From assembly GCA_011037195.1 (NCBI GenBank), contig JAAEAF010000123.1:124001-188000 (forward strand): a stretch of 64,000 nt of DNA, read 5' to 3'. This document shows, in pieces, positions 23,190 to 35,119 of the stretch (position 1 is the stretch's first letter; every line of letters begins with the position of its first letter). Source of the stretch: Triatoma infestans (Eukaryota; Arthropoda; Insecta; Hemiptera; Reduviidae). A program made the position numbers and the translations under genes. The notes beneath the pieces were generated by a model. It was not told the origin of the DNA. It made no database searches and saw only the letters and a list, made by a program, of their open reading frames with translations.

Positions 23190-23679
23190 AAGTCTAACTA
23201 AAATATTTCTTTTTCGAAAAAAAGGTTGCAAATAAAAGTGTTACAAATGGAAATGTTTATGCATTTAGCATTTCAAGTTTAAACGAAATCGATATACTTG
23301 TTTTCGAGAAAATTCCAAAAAACTCAAAAACCACTTCTGAAAAATCGCACTTCCATTAACGACTTTTCTTAATCTTTGGAATTCCATTAATGCTACTACT
23401 GTCTACAGTTACTGTTTCCTCAGAATGCCCTAAAAAGTCAATTCATTCTTCAATTCATTTCCAGAAAATGTTTCAATAAAGAATGAAAAGATAAGTATTT
23501 ATCTACGTAGATTAGTATAGAATTTTAAAGAAAATCGTTGACGCCATTTTTAAGAAAACCATGAAAAACTGAATAAAAAAAAAATCCAACAACTGGAAGT
23601 ATCAAAACGGAAGTATCAACTGGAAGTAGTAGTATCAAAACGGAATACCAAGTTTGTGGTTCCTGCAATTTTTCCTTAT

Positions 23680-23729
<50 letters not shown>

Positions 23730-23740
23730 AGACACATATT
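23190..23740 (-). repeat. Dominant interspersed repeat, inverse copy
   Basis: In inverse orientation the family blocks appear as AATTTTAAAGAAAATCGTTG (23520), AACTGGAAGT and an (AC)n tract at 23682-23723 exactly where plus copies carry (TG)n. Confidence 0.72.
23682..23723. repeat. (AC)n microsatellite
   Basis: About 20 uninterrupted CA units lie within an inverse copy of the dominant repeat. It gives a false Cys-Val reading frame on the minus strand. Confidence 0.95.
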
Positions 23741-24550
23741 TTGTTTATATTTCCGAAGAAAACTAAATTTCGCAAGTTTGACACGGCTTTACAAGGAGTA
23801 AAAGAAGTAAAAAGTAGTGGAGGGTTTAAACCAGATTTTTTGTATTTTTCTATTTAACTGCACAGTTGAGCTAACATAACAAATATGTTTTGTTTTACTT
23901 AATTAAAGATCTGGGGGCGTTTTTTTTTTTCGAACAACAAATGGTGGAAGAAGATATTGCTATAATCGAGTGGTCAGTATGTCGGGAAAAGTTGTGTGAG
24001 TAAAACTAGCTAGTGGAGATGGTTACGATAAATAAGGTAGGAACAAGGGTATATAGTATAGTCTGAAGGTGACCACCACTCTAGAAGACCGTCCATGGGT
24101 CTCCATAGACCGGTTACGAGGCTGTGTGTGGAGAGAGTCAGGGTTGGGTTTTTGTGAAAATAGGAAAATGGAAAATCAAGGGTGTAAAAGAGAGGTTGGC
24201 TAAGCATAGTATACTACAAATACTGCCTCCATACGGAGGTGTCAGGTGGTAGAGACTTGCCAATACTTACCCCACAGGGGCCTATAGAACACCTTATGGA
24301 TTGGCCATTCCACTTACTACCGCACCTTGGCCCAGGATGTTAAAGGAACCTGTGCGGAAACCCACGTTACTACTACTATATCCTACTGTCCTATATTTCC
24401 ACACATGTACAACCCTTCTGTATTCCTCGGTGTCACCGGCCCTTTCTATTTACAGGACAGGCATTTTACTTCCCATGCTAAACACCATACACTTCATATT
24501 TGTATCCTCCATGTCTGGCATATATTTACTTACTCTTACTGCTTCAAGGG
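23741..24550. other. Unassigned interval
   Basis: Between repeat copies lies moderately GC-richer sequence (24040-24550) with open frames on both strands, but no motif could be tied to a family. Confidence 0.4.
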
Positions 24551-24960
24551 GAAGTATTATGACTAGTTCCAATTTCGAAACTTAGTTTTCAACGGAAATA
24601 CATGTTTTCGGATTTCTTAAATATGAAAGAAAAAATTATGAATGATCTGTACGAGTCTGTGTGTGTTTAAACAAAATATCCAAAATCTGATATTTTTTGG
24701 GGGACCACCATCGCATCTGACACGAAATTTTTTTGTCAGAATCCCTTAACTGGAAATGCGATTTCATTGAGTAGTTTTTTTTTTAATTGTTTGTGATTTC
24801 ATCGAAAAATGAGCTCCAACGATTTTCGTCAACATTTGCACACTAACTTAATACATATGTACGGAACATTTTTCCGAAACGTTTTATTTTTGGCATATAT
24901 TGGGGAAACTACAACATTAAGATTTCCTCTAAATTCCTCTAAATGTCTAGTTCTATTACA
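24551..24960 (+). repeat. Dominant interspersed repeat copy
   Basis: GGGGAAGTATTATGACTAGT, TTTTCAACGGAAATACATGT, GACCACCATCGCATCTGACA, AACTGGAAATGCGATTT, CCAACGATTTTCGTCAACAT and GAACATTTTTCCG are in family order. Confidence 0.75.
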
Positions 24961-25083
24961 TATTTAATATTAAGCTACAGTAAAAGCATCCGCATTAGCT
25001 AAAATCGCTAACCCGGGGACTGTTGAACAGGAGGGTCTGCAGATTCCAGAGTTTCTTTGGGAATATTCTCGAAAATAATTTTC

Positions 25084-25343
25084 CATGAAAAATACTTGAG
25101 CTTCCGGGTTGAGATCGCAGAGTGGTTTGCTAGAAACCGACGTTTCGTCTATATTCCAATGACCTTTTTCAAGGTCGTGACTTCTTGAAAGCTAATGGAG
25201 CAATCTTTGCTCCATTTCCTTTCACGTTTGCTCCATTAGCTTTCAAGGTGTAACGACCCTGAAGAGGCTCATTGCAATACTAGCGTTGGTTTATAGCAAA
25301 CCACTGATGAGGTCTCAACCTGGAAACTAAAGTGTTTTTCATG
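25084..25343. mobile_element. Foldback element with hammerhead-like arms
   Basis: The two 115-120-bp arms are imperfect reverse complements. The left arm starts CATGAAAAATACTTGAG and the right arm ends CTAAAGTGTTTTTCATG. They meet at AAAGCTAATGGAGCAA...TTTGCTCCATTAGCTTT (25187-25245). In transcript sense each arm carries a variant of CCTGAAGAGGCTCATTGCAA then ACGAAACGTCGGTTT, TAGCAAACCACTGATGAGGT and CTCAACC. A decayed single copy lies at 35120-35260. No coding capacity. Confidence 0.72.
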
Positions 25344-26723
25344 TATATGGCCGCGGAAACTTAAAAGATTATATTTTTATAGGTTAATTAACATTTCCGA
25401 CCGTTCTAGTACTTGATGTTTTATTTTAATACATTCATCTGCAAAAATTTCGCATTCACTTCAACGAAAACTTTTGTTATCATTTTTATTTTTTTTAAAG
25501 TAAAAAGACTACATAAAAAAGTGGCTCTGCACCATTAAATTGTTTCTAACCTAAAATACATTTAATAAATTATTGATTTACACAGAATTGTGCGAAACTT
25601 ATCTGAGTAAACTTGGAAAAAGAGAGCCAAATCTAAATATGAGTTTAAAATAACCAATTGGTTTCAACAGTTATAATCAGTATTTTGTGGATATAATAGC
25701 TAATAACGAGCACATCCCCTCATCTAGCGGAGATATGAATATTAATGAAGCGTATTAAACAACGCAAATCGACATTTTAGTAGCGCGCGGCATACCGTAT
25801 GAAGTAATAAAATAGTTAAACCACGTTCACAATGTTCGAATGACAAACCTCCAAAATGAAATTTGTCTTAGTTTTGGGTTATAATATTCTGTAATGTTAC
25901 ATCCATAACTTTTTTCCAATACGTAAACAGAGATAGATCCATCCAATTTGTGGGATGAAAATGTTACTCACTACATTTGTATTTTTCTTGTTTTCCCAGT
26001 AACACACATTGCGAGTGTGTGGTATGTATGTAAAAAGCTTTATACAGCAAGTGCTGGGTATTTTGTAAAATAGATGATTGTAAATTATATTTAAATGAGC
26101 CGTTTGTCCGGCTCTACGAGATCTAAAACTGTGTATTAAAACCTTCCTCATACCATCTACCAACACAATTACTATTGCAGCACTGGTTCAAACCAGACCA
26201 GCTGGTGTATTTTGGCCAATGTTACCAACTCACACCAAATTTCCCTTTCTTCTTTTTTCTTTTTGTCTAGTAAAAGCAATTATTATTAATTTATACTGTA
26301 TTTAAGGTTAATCTAGCAATTAGTTTTTGAACATCATGCTAGCTAGAGCAATTAGTCTATTTTATTGGAAGGGGTCGTTAAAAATCTGTTAAGAATGTTA
26401 TTGTTAAACTTCATTATTTCTATTTAAAAAGAAAAAAATCGGGTATGAAACACTAACAAGACTTTCCCTGACGGCAATTTACATAGTCATGACAAATTGC
26501 CGTCAAACTTGGAATTTTTACTCAATTTAACTGACTTATTAATCCACTAAACTAAAAACGACAATTGAGGGAAAAGTGACCTTCCACTTACCCAAAACCT
26601 CATAAAATTTACTTATTCCAAGTAATAGTTCAAAGAAAATCGGTAAGTTTACATAAGTGTAGTTAGTATATAAGTTCAAAGAAACTTGGTCGCATCTTTA
26701 AATCAGAAAACCGCAGAAACCTG
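25344..26723. other. Non-coding interval
   Basis: No gene was recognised. A decayed dominant-repeat terminus is visible near 26440-26475. Confidence 0.5.
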
Positions 26724-27984
26724 TTTGGCGTTCCGTGAATAGTTGTTTCAAGTATTGAATCAACACACTGCTTCAGTTAAAAGTATTTATTTCAAACTCA
26801 CACTAAACTCTATATTAAACTAACTAGGCGGCTAGAATGGGTAGAACCTCCCTCAGCCGCATACGAATGGAAGTACACTTCTCGTTTTCCTGGTTTGTAG
26901 GAGAGTATGTGCAAGGAGGGCTGCACCTGTTTGCCTGTTTACCGAAATTTTTATGATACCAACACACTTTCAGGTATGCGGAGGGTGATCGGAAACGTTG
27001 CCCTGGACGAGTATTAGACCAGTCACGAGAACGATAATGAGCAGTTTAAATTTTTATCCTCTGGAATGAGATTGTTCAGTTTGCGTTGTATATCTTCTAA
27101 AATGAGTCTTGAGGTAGGCTTTTGGAGGCTTGGACCACATACGGTGCAGTTATTTGACTAATTCTGTCCGCCATCTCAACTAAAGTATCAATACTCTCTT
27201 TGCTGACTTGTAAGATTGCCTGCGTGGTGGATGGTAGTCTTTGAAACCAGAAGAATTTTATGATTTCTTCTGATGCTGTAGGTCCTGCCCATGTTTTGAT
27301 CTCCCTATGCAATTGGGTTGGTTTCTTGTCCCCGAGTTCAATATGACTTAACAGCTTCCTTAATTTTTCTCCGTCGGAAATGCTACAACGTTTAATAATG
27401 GTTGTCTTTATTTCCTCGTAGGTTCGACGAGCGGGGTCTCTCAGAACGTCAGAATATTGTGAGTTGGGAGGGTTCTAAAGCCGCTATTATGTAGTTAAAT
27501 TTTGTTTCTGCTCTAATGGTTTTGACTATCTCAAAATGGGCTTCAATATGTACCACAAGTCTGGCTCAGATGGCTAGAAAGGTGCGAGTTTAACTGTAAC
27601 GTGGGCCACGCTAGGATCACTAGCAGAATTCGAGTCGTCTCGTGCCAGTGAAGCTCTTAGTTTGCTAATTTGTTTTTGCAGGTATTCTATTTATTGTTCC
27701 ATTTTCTATAGTAGAAATGTAATACTACAATAATGGAATACTTAATACTCACCTTGGTCTTATGAGAAAAGTTTTTTTATAGTAGTAGTCACGATTCTTA
27801 CCGTTTGGGGTCACCACTTTTGGCGTTCCGTGAATAGTTGATTCAAGTATTGAATTAACAACACACTGTTAAAAGTATTTATTTCAAACTCACACTTAAC
27901 TCTATATCAAACAGTAAACAATACTAATATAATCATATGGCAATAATCTCTTCCCAACACTATCGATTCTTTTGCCGTCACACC
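26724..27984 (-). mobile_element. LTR retrotransposon remnant (Ty3/gypsy-like)
   Basis: Two copies of about 95 bp share TGGCGTTCCGTGAATAGTTG, AAAAGTATTTATTTCAAACT and CACACT.AACTCTATAT: 26724-26818 and 27827-27920. They lie outside a minus-strand gag. In element sense the LTR ends ..CGGAACGCCA and holds an AATAAA. TGGTGACCCC near 27815 follows the upstream LTR by a few bases, where a primer-binding site is expected. The upstream LTR may begin TGTGACGGCAAAAG near 27984. Protease, RT and integrase are missing, so a deletion joined gag to the 3' LTR. Confidence 0.72.
27085..27702 (-). pseudogene. Gag pseudogene of the LTR element
   Basis: From ATG at 27702, with a few stops and frameshifts, it reads LQKQISKLRASLARDDSNSA, VAHVTVKLAPF, VKTIRAETKFNYIIAALEPS, YSDVLRDPARRT, EEIKTTIIKRCSISDGEKLR and LLSHIELGDKKPTQLHREIK. 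The 71-residue open part follows (TWAGPTASEEIIKFFWFQRL, PSTTQAILQVSKESIDTLVE). The order QYSDVL..PP...Y..IK..LI..........LL....LGD.KPSQLLR.M..LA is that of capsid-type Gag proteins of invertebrate gypsy elements. It would form the virus-like particle shell. It is disrupted and truncated at its C-terminus. Confidence 0.8.
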
Positions 27985-28194
27985 TGAAAAAAAAACCTTC
28001 AAGAAAAGTCGCTCTTTCGATCAACCGATTCACATCAAACTCGGAATTTTTACAATAATTTTAATTCTTAGTAATTTTATATGGGTAACAGTAACATATA
28101 ATATATGTAAAAGAGCAGAAAGTCTAATGTCATCTCCCTCCCCCGTCCAAAATTAATTTTCCCCTCAAAAATATTTGAAATTAAAGATGTAGCT

Positions 28195-29365
28195 CTTTGT
28201 AAGGTGCCCTTAGCATACCAAGTTTAAAGAAAATCGCAAAAAATAAAAACTAAAAAAAAATCCATTAAATAAAGTGAAAAACATTGTTTTCGTACTTAGG
28301 GGACCGGGAAAAACTCAACTTCGAAAATTTGACACCAGGAGTAAGAGAAACTAATATACCAAGAGAGTCTTTCACTCCCACATGTTTTTTAATTACTTTA
28401 TTTTGGACCACTAACTTTAAAGTAATGAAAATAATTGTAAAATTATTGATTTCATTGTATTCTAATATTCAATAATAGTGGGAAATAATAACAAATAATT
28501 ATCATTGTTATGAAACAGATTGTGATAATTGCTGGCTAAATTTTGTGCTTTATTTTATGTGGGAATAACTGAACACAAACCATATTTAATTATTTATCCA
28601 CCTATTTGGCCACCAAATATCCCGTAAACAATCCCAGTATTGTTAGGTATTTTTTTCTCCCGCAATTAACGAAAAAGTGCGAATAATTTTCATCGTTTTG
28701 TACATTAAATACTGCAGTGGGAAGAATGGCTTTATACGTCAAACTGTTGTTGATCACTTACTCTTGATTATTGTCAAGAGGGCAGTATTGGGATCTTGTC
28801 AAATTTTCGGAATCAAGTTTTCCCCGAGAAATACATGTTATCAGGTCCTCTGTGTAGGGTTATTTAGCGAATCGTCTGTATATGAACAAAATATCTCAAA
28901 CAATAAAAATCTGCAGAAAGCTCAAACTAAATCTTCCGTTTAGGCAACACTGTTTATCTAACAAGAAAGTTTTTTACCTCCCAAAATTTGTGCGTTTTTC
29001 CCGAAAATGGCTTCAACGATTACGATTTTCTTTAAAGTTCCTACGCTGTCGACATTTTCCTGGGGAAATTTGACAACATCGCAATATTTTCTCAAAAAAT
29101 TGTTTTTAGAGACTTTTTGGCGCTTTGGACAGTTGGCTTTAAATTCAAACTGACGCTGCATGGTCTTGAAACAGAGGGCGCCCACAATGTCCACTAAGGT
29201 ATATAAATATACCCGCACCACTTTTTATTTTCAAATGAAATTTTATTAATTGGAATAAGAAAAAGTTGTGTGTGTTTCACACCAGATCCTGGAAAACTAG
29301 TATTTCCGGTGAAAAACTCAATTTTGAAAACCTATCATAAATGCACTTTCTCTCATAGCAGTAAG
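28195..29365. repeat. Cluster of dominant-repeat copies in both orientations
   Basis: 28195-28365 is inverse (AAGTTTAAAGAAAATCGCAA, CAACTTCGAAAATTTGAC). 28780-29110 is plus (GGCAGTATTGGGATCTTGTC, AATTTTCGGAATCAAGTTTT, CAATAAAAATCTGCAGAAAG, AAAATGGCTTCAACGATTAC). 29255-29365 holds a terminus GTTGTGTGTGTTTCACACCA next to GCAGTAAGAGAAAGT. No coding sequence. Confidence 0.65.
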
Positions 29366-29399
29366 AGAAAGTGATGAGAACATATTATTATCTACAGGA

Positions 29400-32200
29400 C
29401 TAGAAATGTATTTAGAAAATGAAATAACACAATCATGCTCCATAGAGAATAATGCTAGAAGTTATTTTATTACCGACGGGGGTTATAACAGAATATGCCC
29501 CGTGGTCAGACTATTAAGAAACTCCCGCACTCGCGGCCCCACGTCCTGCCCCTTGTACATACTCTTCTCAAACTCTACTAAGCAAAACAAAGTTATGAAC
29601 TTCTCTCGCTCTGTCTTTCTCTTCGAGTTAGGTTAGGTAGCAATATAACTAGATTGTGGTAAAGTCTATCAATATAGTTTTAGGGAGTTTGGGTTGGTAG
29701 CACTGAGCCTATCTTCCTTGGTACCCATAACTTGCTTAAATTTTCCTCGGCTTACATATACACATACATGTGAGTGAGCTCCTTCCATAATTTTGTAAGC
29801 CATTTGTACTAAGGCACTCAATACTTATTTAATTACAATTTGTTATCATTTCTATCTTTCTCACTCCACTTGAACTTAAATATCAATAAAAGAAAAATCC
29901 GCAATAAATGAAACACTCAGACGACTTTTTCTTTCTGCAATTTACACACCTAGTTCTATCTGACCAACACATCATTAGTTATAATTCTCTTCAAACTTAT
30001 AATTCTTACAAGATGTTTAGTTGCCTTCAATGGGGAAATCTAAGCTACCTCGCCTCTTCCAAAAAAAAACACCTTTTAAAAGAACTTTCTCGACAAAATA
30101 TATGAAAACAAAATTGATAATAGGTCTCTCATAAATAGCTAGTTAGTACAATTTTTTTATAAAATATGTCGATGTTTTAATGGAGAAAATCGTGGAAAAT
30201 TTCAATAAAGTCGCAATTCTGGTCAATCGATTTTCCTTAAACTTAGAATAATTCTATAAACTTAGAATATATTTTTAGTTGTTAATATTATTTAGATGAT
30301 AGGATCGTTTGATAAACTTAAAATAACAATTTAGAGGTAATCATAACCCCTCCCTTCTCAAAAAAAAAAAACCTTAAATGAAATTTGATGGAAAAAGGTT
30401 CCAAATAAAAATCATAGACCTATGTAGGTTATTATATATTTATACATAATATGTAGGTTATCAATAAATATATATGTAGGGGAGTAGAATCGATGAAAAT
30501 CGATAGAGGAGGTGACAGATGATTGGAAACAGATGGTTATAGAGTGAGTTTTCGTGAAGTAGAGGCAAAAGGTTTTTGGTGTACCTTTAAGAAGTTTGAA
30601 ATACGTAAAGAGTGATTAGAAGGCTGCTTATTTGTGAAGACTGGTAAGGAACAATAAAGAGTGTGATTTGAATTAAGTTGGAAATTATCAGTATAATTTG
30701 TGTTCAAATAAAAGCTAAGCTGAACTTTGTTTGCAATTGACAACATTTGCGTTTGCGTTTTCTAACATTTTATCCTACAAATTTATATATATATATATAT
30801 ATATTGTATAGTATTATATATATATAGATTATTATATATATGTATGTAGGTTAATATATATTTTTCGGTTTAACAATAATTTCCATATGCCGAAACACAA
30901 GACATTCCCCGCCAAAAATTTCTGCCTTCCCGGTCACCATGGTGCAGGCCTCTACCCGTAGGTCATTACAAATATATAGGTATACAATTTAAAGAAAATC
31001 GTTTTGAACCATTTTAGAGAAAACAGAAAAAAAAGTGGACTATCGGTTGAAGAATTTTGACACTGTCGAGTCCAATGGTATGCGGATATAAGATCTAAAC
31101 AAATCCCATATACAGCGGATTGAGGTTATACCCAAACGGAGCAGGTTATAGAGAAAATTGAATATTCATCATGTGAGTACAAGTATTTTTACAGTCCCTG
31201 AGTCAATATCTGAACACGAATGTAAAAACCCATTCCTTTACTCAATGCTGGCTAAATAACTATTATTACACTGATGGGAAAAAGTAATGGCCGTTCTTAT
31301 TTTTCATTTGAAAATAGAACTTCACTCATTTCTTTTGATTTAATAATTCTTACATTTAATTCTTTCTTTGATTTAACATTATTACACGGCAAAAAGATAG
31401 CATTTGCCTATATATGAGTAGGTATAACTACGATGCATACATTAAGTGCGAGTGTAGGCGAATGCCGCAGAGTAAGAGTGGTTCATCTCGTTATACTTGG
31501 TTATCCAACGAGGGCGCCAGATGATTATTTTTTATTTTGAGTATAAAATCTGTTCAGTGTAGCAAGTAGTGAAATTTTGGGCAAAAAGTAGCTCTAAAAA
31601 AATGAAATTACAAAATATGGAGAGTCGTTACTTTTCAATCAATTAACTTGTATTTTTCTACTACAGGAGTTCACACTAATGGGCGATAAACATTAATGAA
31701 TTCATTTTACCTTGATTTAAAGATTTCAATTTTCAAACTCTCCAATCCATTGACCATATTATTGGATCCTCCTCCTCCAATTTGATCACACTGGAATGGC
31801 TGATTACCATAACTGACCAAGCGAGAAACTCTCTCTACTGGTTCTCTAATTTGGGCCTTGAAACATAACAATCTACCGTCGCATCTAGATCTTTGATCTA
31901 TTCTTGTGAGTAGGCCAGTGGTCTAAACAGTAAATAATTTAACTAATTAAGTAGAAAATATAGCTTCATCAGAGATTTAGTAAAGCTAAAAACAAACTCA
32001 TGTCCGTTTCAAAGTCCTATCCCGGCTGAGCCACAAAAAATATTTCCTGAGTTATCAAGTATTTTTTTATAGTAGCTGCTGTGAAATACTTCTCGTTAAC
32101 GAAAGACTGTTACGATGAATCGATTATGAATAGTTGAAGTTAGATAATACGTAAAAAAAAAAAATATCTCGTGAAATACATCCTCACCACTCTCTCCTAG
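29400..32200. other. Non-coding, AT-rich interval
   Basis: No gene was recognised. It contains inverse dominant-repeat sequence at about 29890-30400 and a (TA)n block at 30786-30840. Confidence 0.5.
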
Positions 32201-32234
32201 TGCAATTAACTTATTAACATAGTGAAACATTGAA

Positions 32235-32350
32235 GTTGAAGTCAACTCTATATACGAACTTGATGACTTTACTCTGACGAAAGATGAAAATCCGAAACCG
32301 TCAAGAACTTTAAAAATATGCATGCTATGACGGATAAAATGTCATCCAAC
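32235..32350 (+). repeat. Family A hammerhead-like repeat, decayed copy
   Basis: GTTGAAGTCAACTCTATATA, then CTGACGA (32274-32280), a 13-nt module AAGATGAAAATCC, GAAACCGTC, and the downstream tag ATGCATGCTATGACGGATAA. It matches the better copies at 54.3-54.5 kb but has lost one G of CCGG and one pair of helix II. Confidence 0.7.
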
Positions 32351-33593
32351 ATATTTAACGTAGTTACAACTAATTATTCTCTTCAAACACATAATTCTCA
32401 CTAAATGTTCAGTTGTCTTCAATTTACATGAATGGGAGTATCGGAACTTTGTAACGAGTTTCTTTTTTAGAAAAGCAGAACTCCCCTGTCCCTTAAAACC
32501 TCCATTTTTCTCGGCAAAAAGTTTCAAACAAAAGTGGTATGTCTCTGAATGTATTATCAAGTATATCAAGTTTAATGAAACCCATCCGGTTTCTTCATGG
32601 AGAAAATCGCAGAAATTAAGTCGCACTTCCGGTCGACCGATAAAAGAAAAAATTCCTCATACTCGGAATTCGCAAACATTTAATTCTAATTAATGATAGA
32701 ATTATAAAATAAATATAAATAACACTTTAGAGGAAAGCATAACCTCTCCCCAATGACCCCAAAATTTCTCTAAAATGAATTTGACCCCAAACATTGTAAC
32801 GTTGCAATTTTAAAGAAAAATTCTCGAGAAATTGTACAATTAGACTAAGAGAAAGTCTTGTGAGTGTTTCACACCAGATTTTTTTATTATTACGACATTA
32901 TTCATAAAATATATTCAAATTAATATTAAACAAACAAAAAATAATTTTTGCCAAAATATGGCCAGCATTTCAAATCATAAATACACATAATAAACTGGAA
33001 ACTTTGAACTGGTATAACAGGGAATATTACTTGGAGAGATGAAGATGAAGAAGAGTAACCTGGAGGTTGTAGTTCCAGTTAAGGGCATGGGGCAAAAAAC
33101 ACACTATCAGCCAAAGGAGAGGTTTTTTTGGCTTTATGTTCTTCAGTTTTATTTGGCTATAAATTCTGGCGGACAAGATAGAAGCAATCAGGTGGAATAC
33201 CTTCCCATACTGTTATACTTCTTTTACTATAACCTCTCGTTCGCTCTTTCCAGTCGATTTTACTGCCATCTCTAATTAACCTTGTAAATATTTGAAACGT
33301 TATATTTACAATATTTTCTTTATCTCCTTCTGCAATTATTTACAAATCTAACTGTCAAATTTTCTTCAATAGTGGCGTTTTCACTATTAATAATAGTAAA
33401 ATACCCATTAATAAAGGTCCTAAAATGCTTTCCAGCTGAAATACAGCCATTGAAAGATTGACAGCTGAAAGAATGAATTCTAAAAAAAATTGTTCTTAAG
33501 ATGTTTTCATATGTTAGTTTTTTGTTTTATATTATTACGTCAGTTCTGCTGTTGATTTACTAAGTTGTTAAATAAAATAACTTAAAAAAGTAT
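32351..33593. other. Inverse dominant-repeat sequence and unassigned DNA
   Basis: 32390-32880 carries inverse and plus family blocks (GCACTTCCGGTCGACCGATA; AAGAGAAAGTCTTGTGAGTG with TTTCACACCAGATTTTTTTA at 32859). The remainder is unassigned. Confidence 0.5.
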
Positions 33594-33812
33594 TTTTCAA
33601 ATGAAGAATATGCAGATATGGGTTTTGTAAAGGGTGAAAGGAGAGCATTTGCAGAATATATGAGGCGATTTCCTAATCGCAAATTATCAGATGGCTATGT
33701 ATTTGTGTGTATTCAGCAATGTTTAAGAGAAACAGAATCGTTTCATAAAGCAACTGCTGCATCTGACCTAGATGGTGTTGATCAAGTTAGAGCGTATCGA
33801 AAAGAAAATTAA
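33594..33812 (+). pseudogene. DUF4817-like helix-turn-helix fragment
   Basis: The frame reads SNEEYADMGFVKGERRAFAE, YMRRFPNRKLSDGYVFVCIQ and QCLRETESFHK. This matches the pattern of the short DUF4817 helix-turn-helix found in many insect proteins and mobile-element-linked copies, which has NEEYADM.F.YG, YRRRFPNR..P and L.ETGSF. After about residue 52 the similarity is lost and a stop follows at 33810. No partner domain such as a DDE transposase is downstream. The ATG at 33618 is inside the domain; the domain itself starts upstream in the same frame, so this is a fragment, not a gene with its own start. Confidence 0.6.
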
Positions 33813-33927
33813 AAGGTACTTTTAATTTTCTTTTTTTATGGTTCTGTGCTGTAAAAAATACTGTAAGTTTTAATGTTCCACTAAAAATTCTTTTTCCACA
33901 TTTTGAAGACTATCTATATATTAAAGT

Positions 33928-33964
33928 CTTGATAAAGACAGGAAACTCTGACGAAACGTTGGCC
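33928..33964 (+). ncRNA. Hammerhead-like core, GACGAAACGTT class
   Basis: CTTGATAAAGACAGGAAACT then CTGACGAAACGTTGGCC. The stretch GAC..(loop)..GAC precedes GAAAC and the ACGT palindrome, as in the arms of the 25.1-kb foldback and the copy near 35.17 kb. The upstream core departs from CTGANGA, so activity is unlikely for this copy. Confidence 0.35.
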
Positions 33965-34439
33965 ATAATTGATTGTTTTTTTCTTACCGATTCTCACCAA
34001 ATATATCAGCAGTCTATAAGATATTTTTGTATTACATATTTTATTATTCTTTGTTTACTATGAGATTATAATATATATATATGAATTTTATATATTCTTT
34101 TTCGAAAATTGTTGAGATTTTGGGTCAGGAAGTAATAAGAAACAATCTTCTTAGTTATCCCCATACGTCAGTTCATGATATATTCTCTTATTACATATGC
34201 CTGCCTCATTATATTCTGAATGGTGGGCGCATCAGAGAAATCAGATTTCTGTCCAATATCATGTACTGTCATATCGGAATGTTCAGCCCAGACAAGTTGC
34301 TATAAATTTACATTGTCTCATGTTAATATAGATTTTTCCTTTTTTCCCTAGTACAAATCCACCATCGTACTGCACGCATAGCACTTTTTCTTCTTCTCGG
34401 CTAGTTTTTTTCAGATTATCGATCCGCAATCTTGTTGTT

Positions 34440-35025
34440 TGTTTCGTTTAAATTCTATAAAAGTCTATACTTGTTTTTCGTTCAGAATTTCAATGTGAAG
34501 GAGCTGAGGCAGATGTTACGCGAAAAAACCTTCGATGATTGGTCGAAATGCAGATGGCAAGGCGTAGGCGTTCTCCACTTCAAGGATAACCCGAAAACCA
34601 ATCAGTTCATATACGATAGGAAACTTCTTTCTGGATTAGAATTGAATGGGGCCCTCGAATTGAATATCAACTATGCCTCTCTTCGTGAAATGCTGGTGTT
34701 GGGAATCTGTCTATGAACATGCTCCTCGTCGACACCATAACGTTAAAAAAAGAATTGCCGAGCTTCTCACTGAAAGAGGATACACCTATTTCGATGAAGT
34801 TCAGTGTATCGACACGGATGGTTCAAGCATGTTTGCCGACATCGTGCATTTATAGAGAACAAAGATGCTTTGATCATTGGTCCAACCATCCGATTTGAAG
34901 CGAACGATCCCAATCGGAGAGTGAAAATCGACGAAGAAAAGAAGCATATTTATGAGAAATGCATTTCTCACCTGCAAGAAAAATACCGCGAAATGTCTTG
35001 GGAGTTATACTGTGCGTGTCTTTAA
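34440..35025 (+). pseudogene. C-terminal restriction-like endonuclease fragment of a non-LTR element
   Basis: Across two frame changes it reads FNVKELRQMLREKTFDDWSK, GVGVLHFKDNPKTNQFIYDR, ALELNINYASLREML, HHNVKKRIAELLTERGYTYF, DEVQCIDTDGSSMFADIV, IENKDALIIGPTIRFEANDP and EEKKHIYEKCISHLQEKYRE. This is the pattern of C-terminal domains with a PD-(D/E)XK fold in R2/NeSL-type elements, where ADI(I/V)... leads to IIDPTIRFE. The Asp of IIDPT is Gly here. The zinc-binding CxxC...HxxxxC segment expected before HHNVKKR is missing. No RT remains upstream, so the copy is 5'-truncated and dead. Confidence 0.65.
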
Positions 35026-35119
35026 TGGGTCTTTTAAGAAGTAATTAAATTCCGCGGGGATGTCTTGTATTGTCTTGGGTCTGCGGTTGGTGACTCGTCA
35101 TCCATATTATAATAGGCTT

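Noticed and set aside
23525..23857. Cys-Val and Thr-His repeat frames
   Set aside because: They are translations of the (AC)n microsatellite.
24098..24118. AGACCGGTTACG as another hammerhead-like site
   Set aside because: It lacks the GAAA strand and any CTGANGA at the expected distance.
29400..29650. Plus-strand 76-aa frame possibly coding
   Set aside because: No family motif, no homologous frame elsewhere, and it is flanked by repeat sequence.
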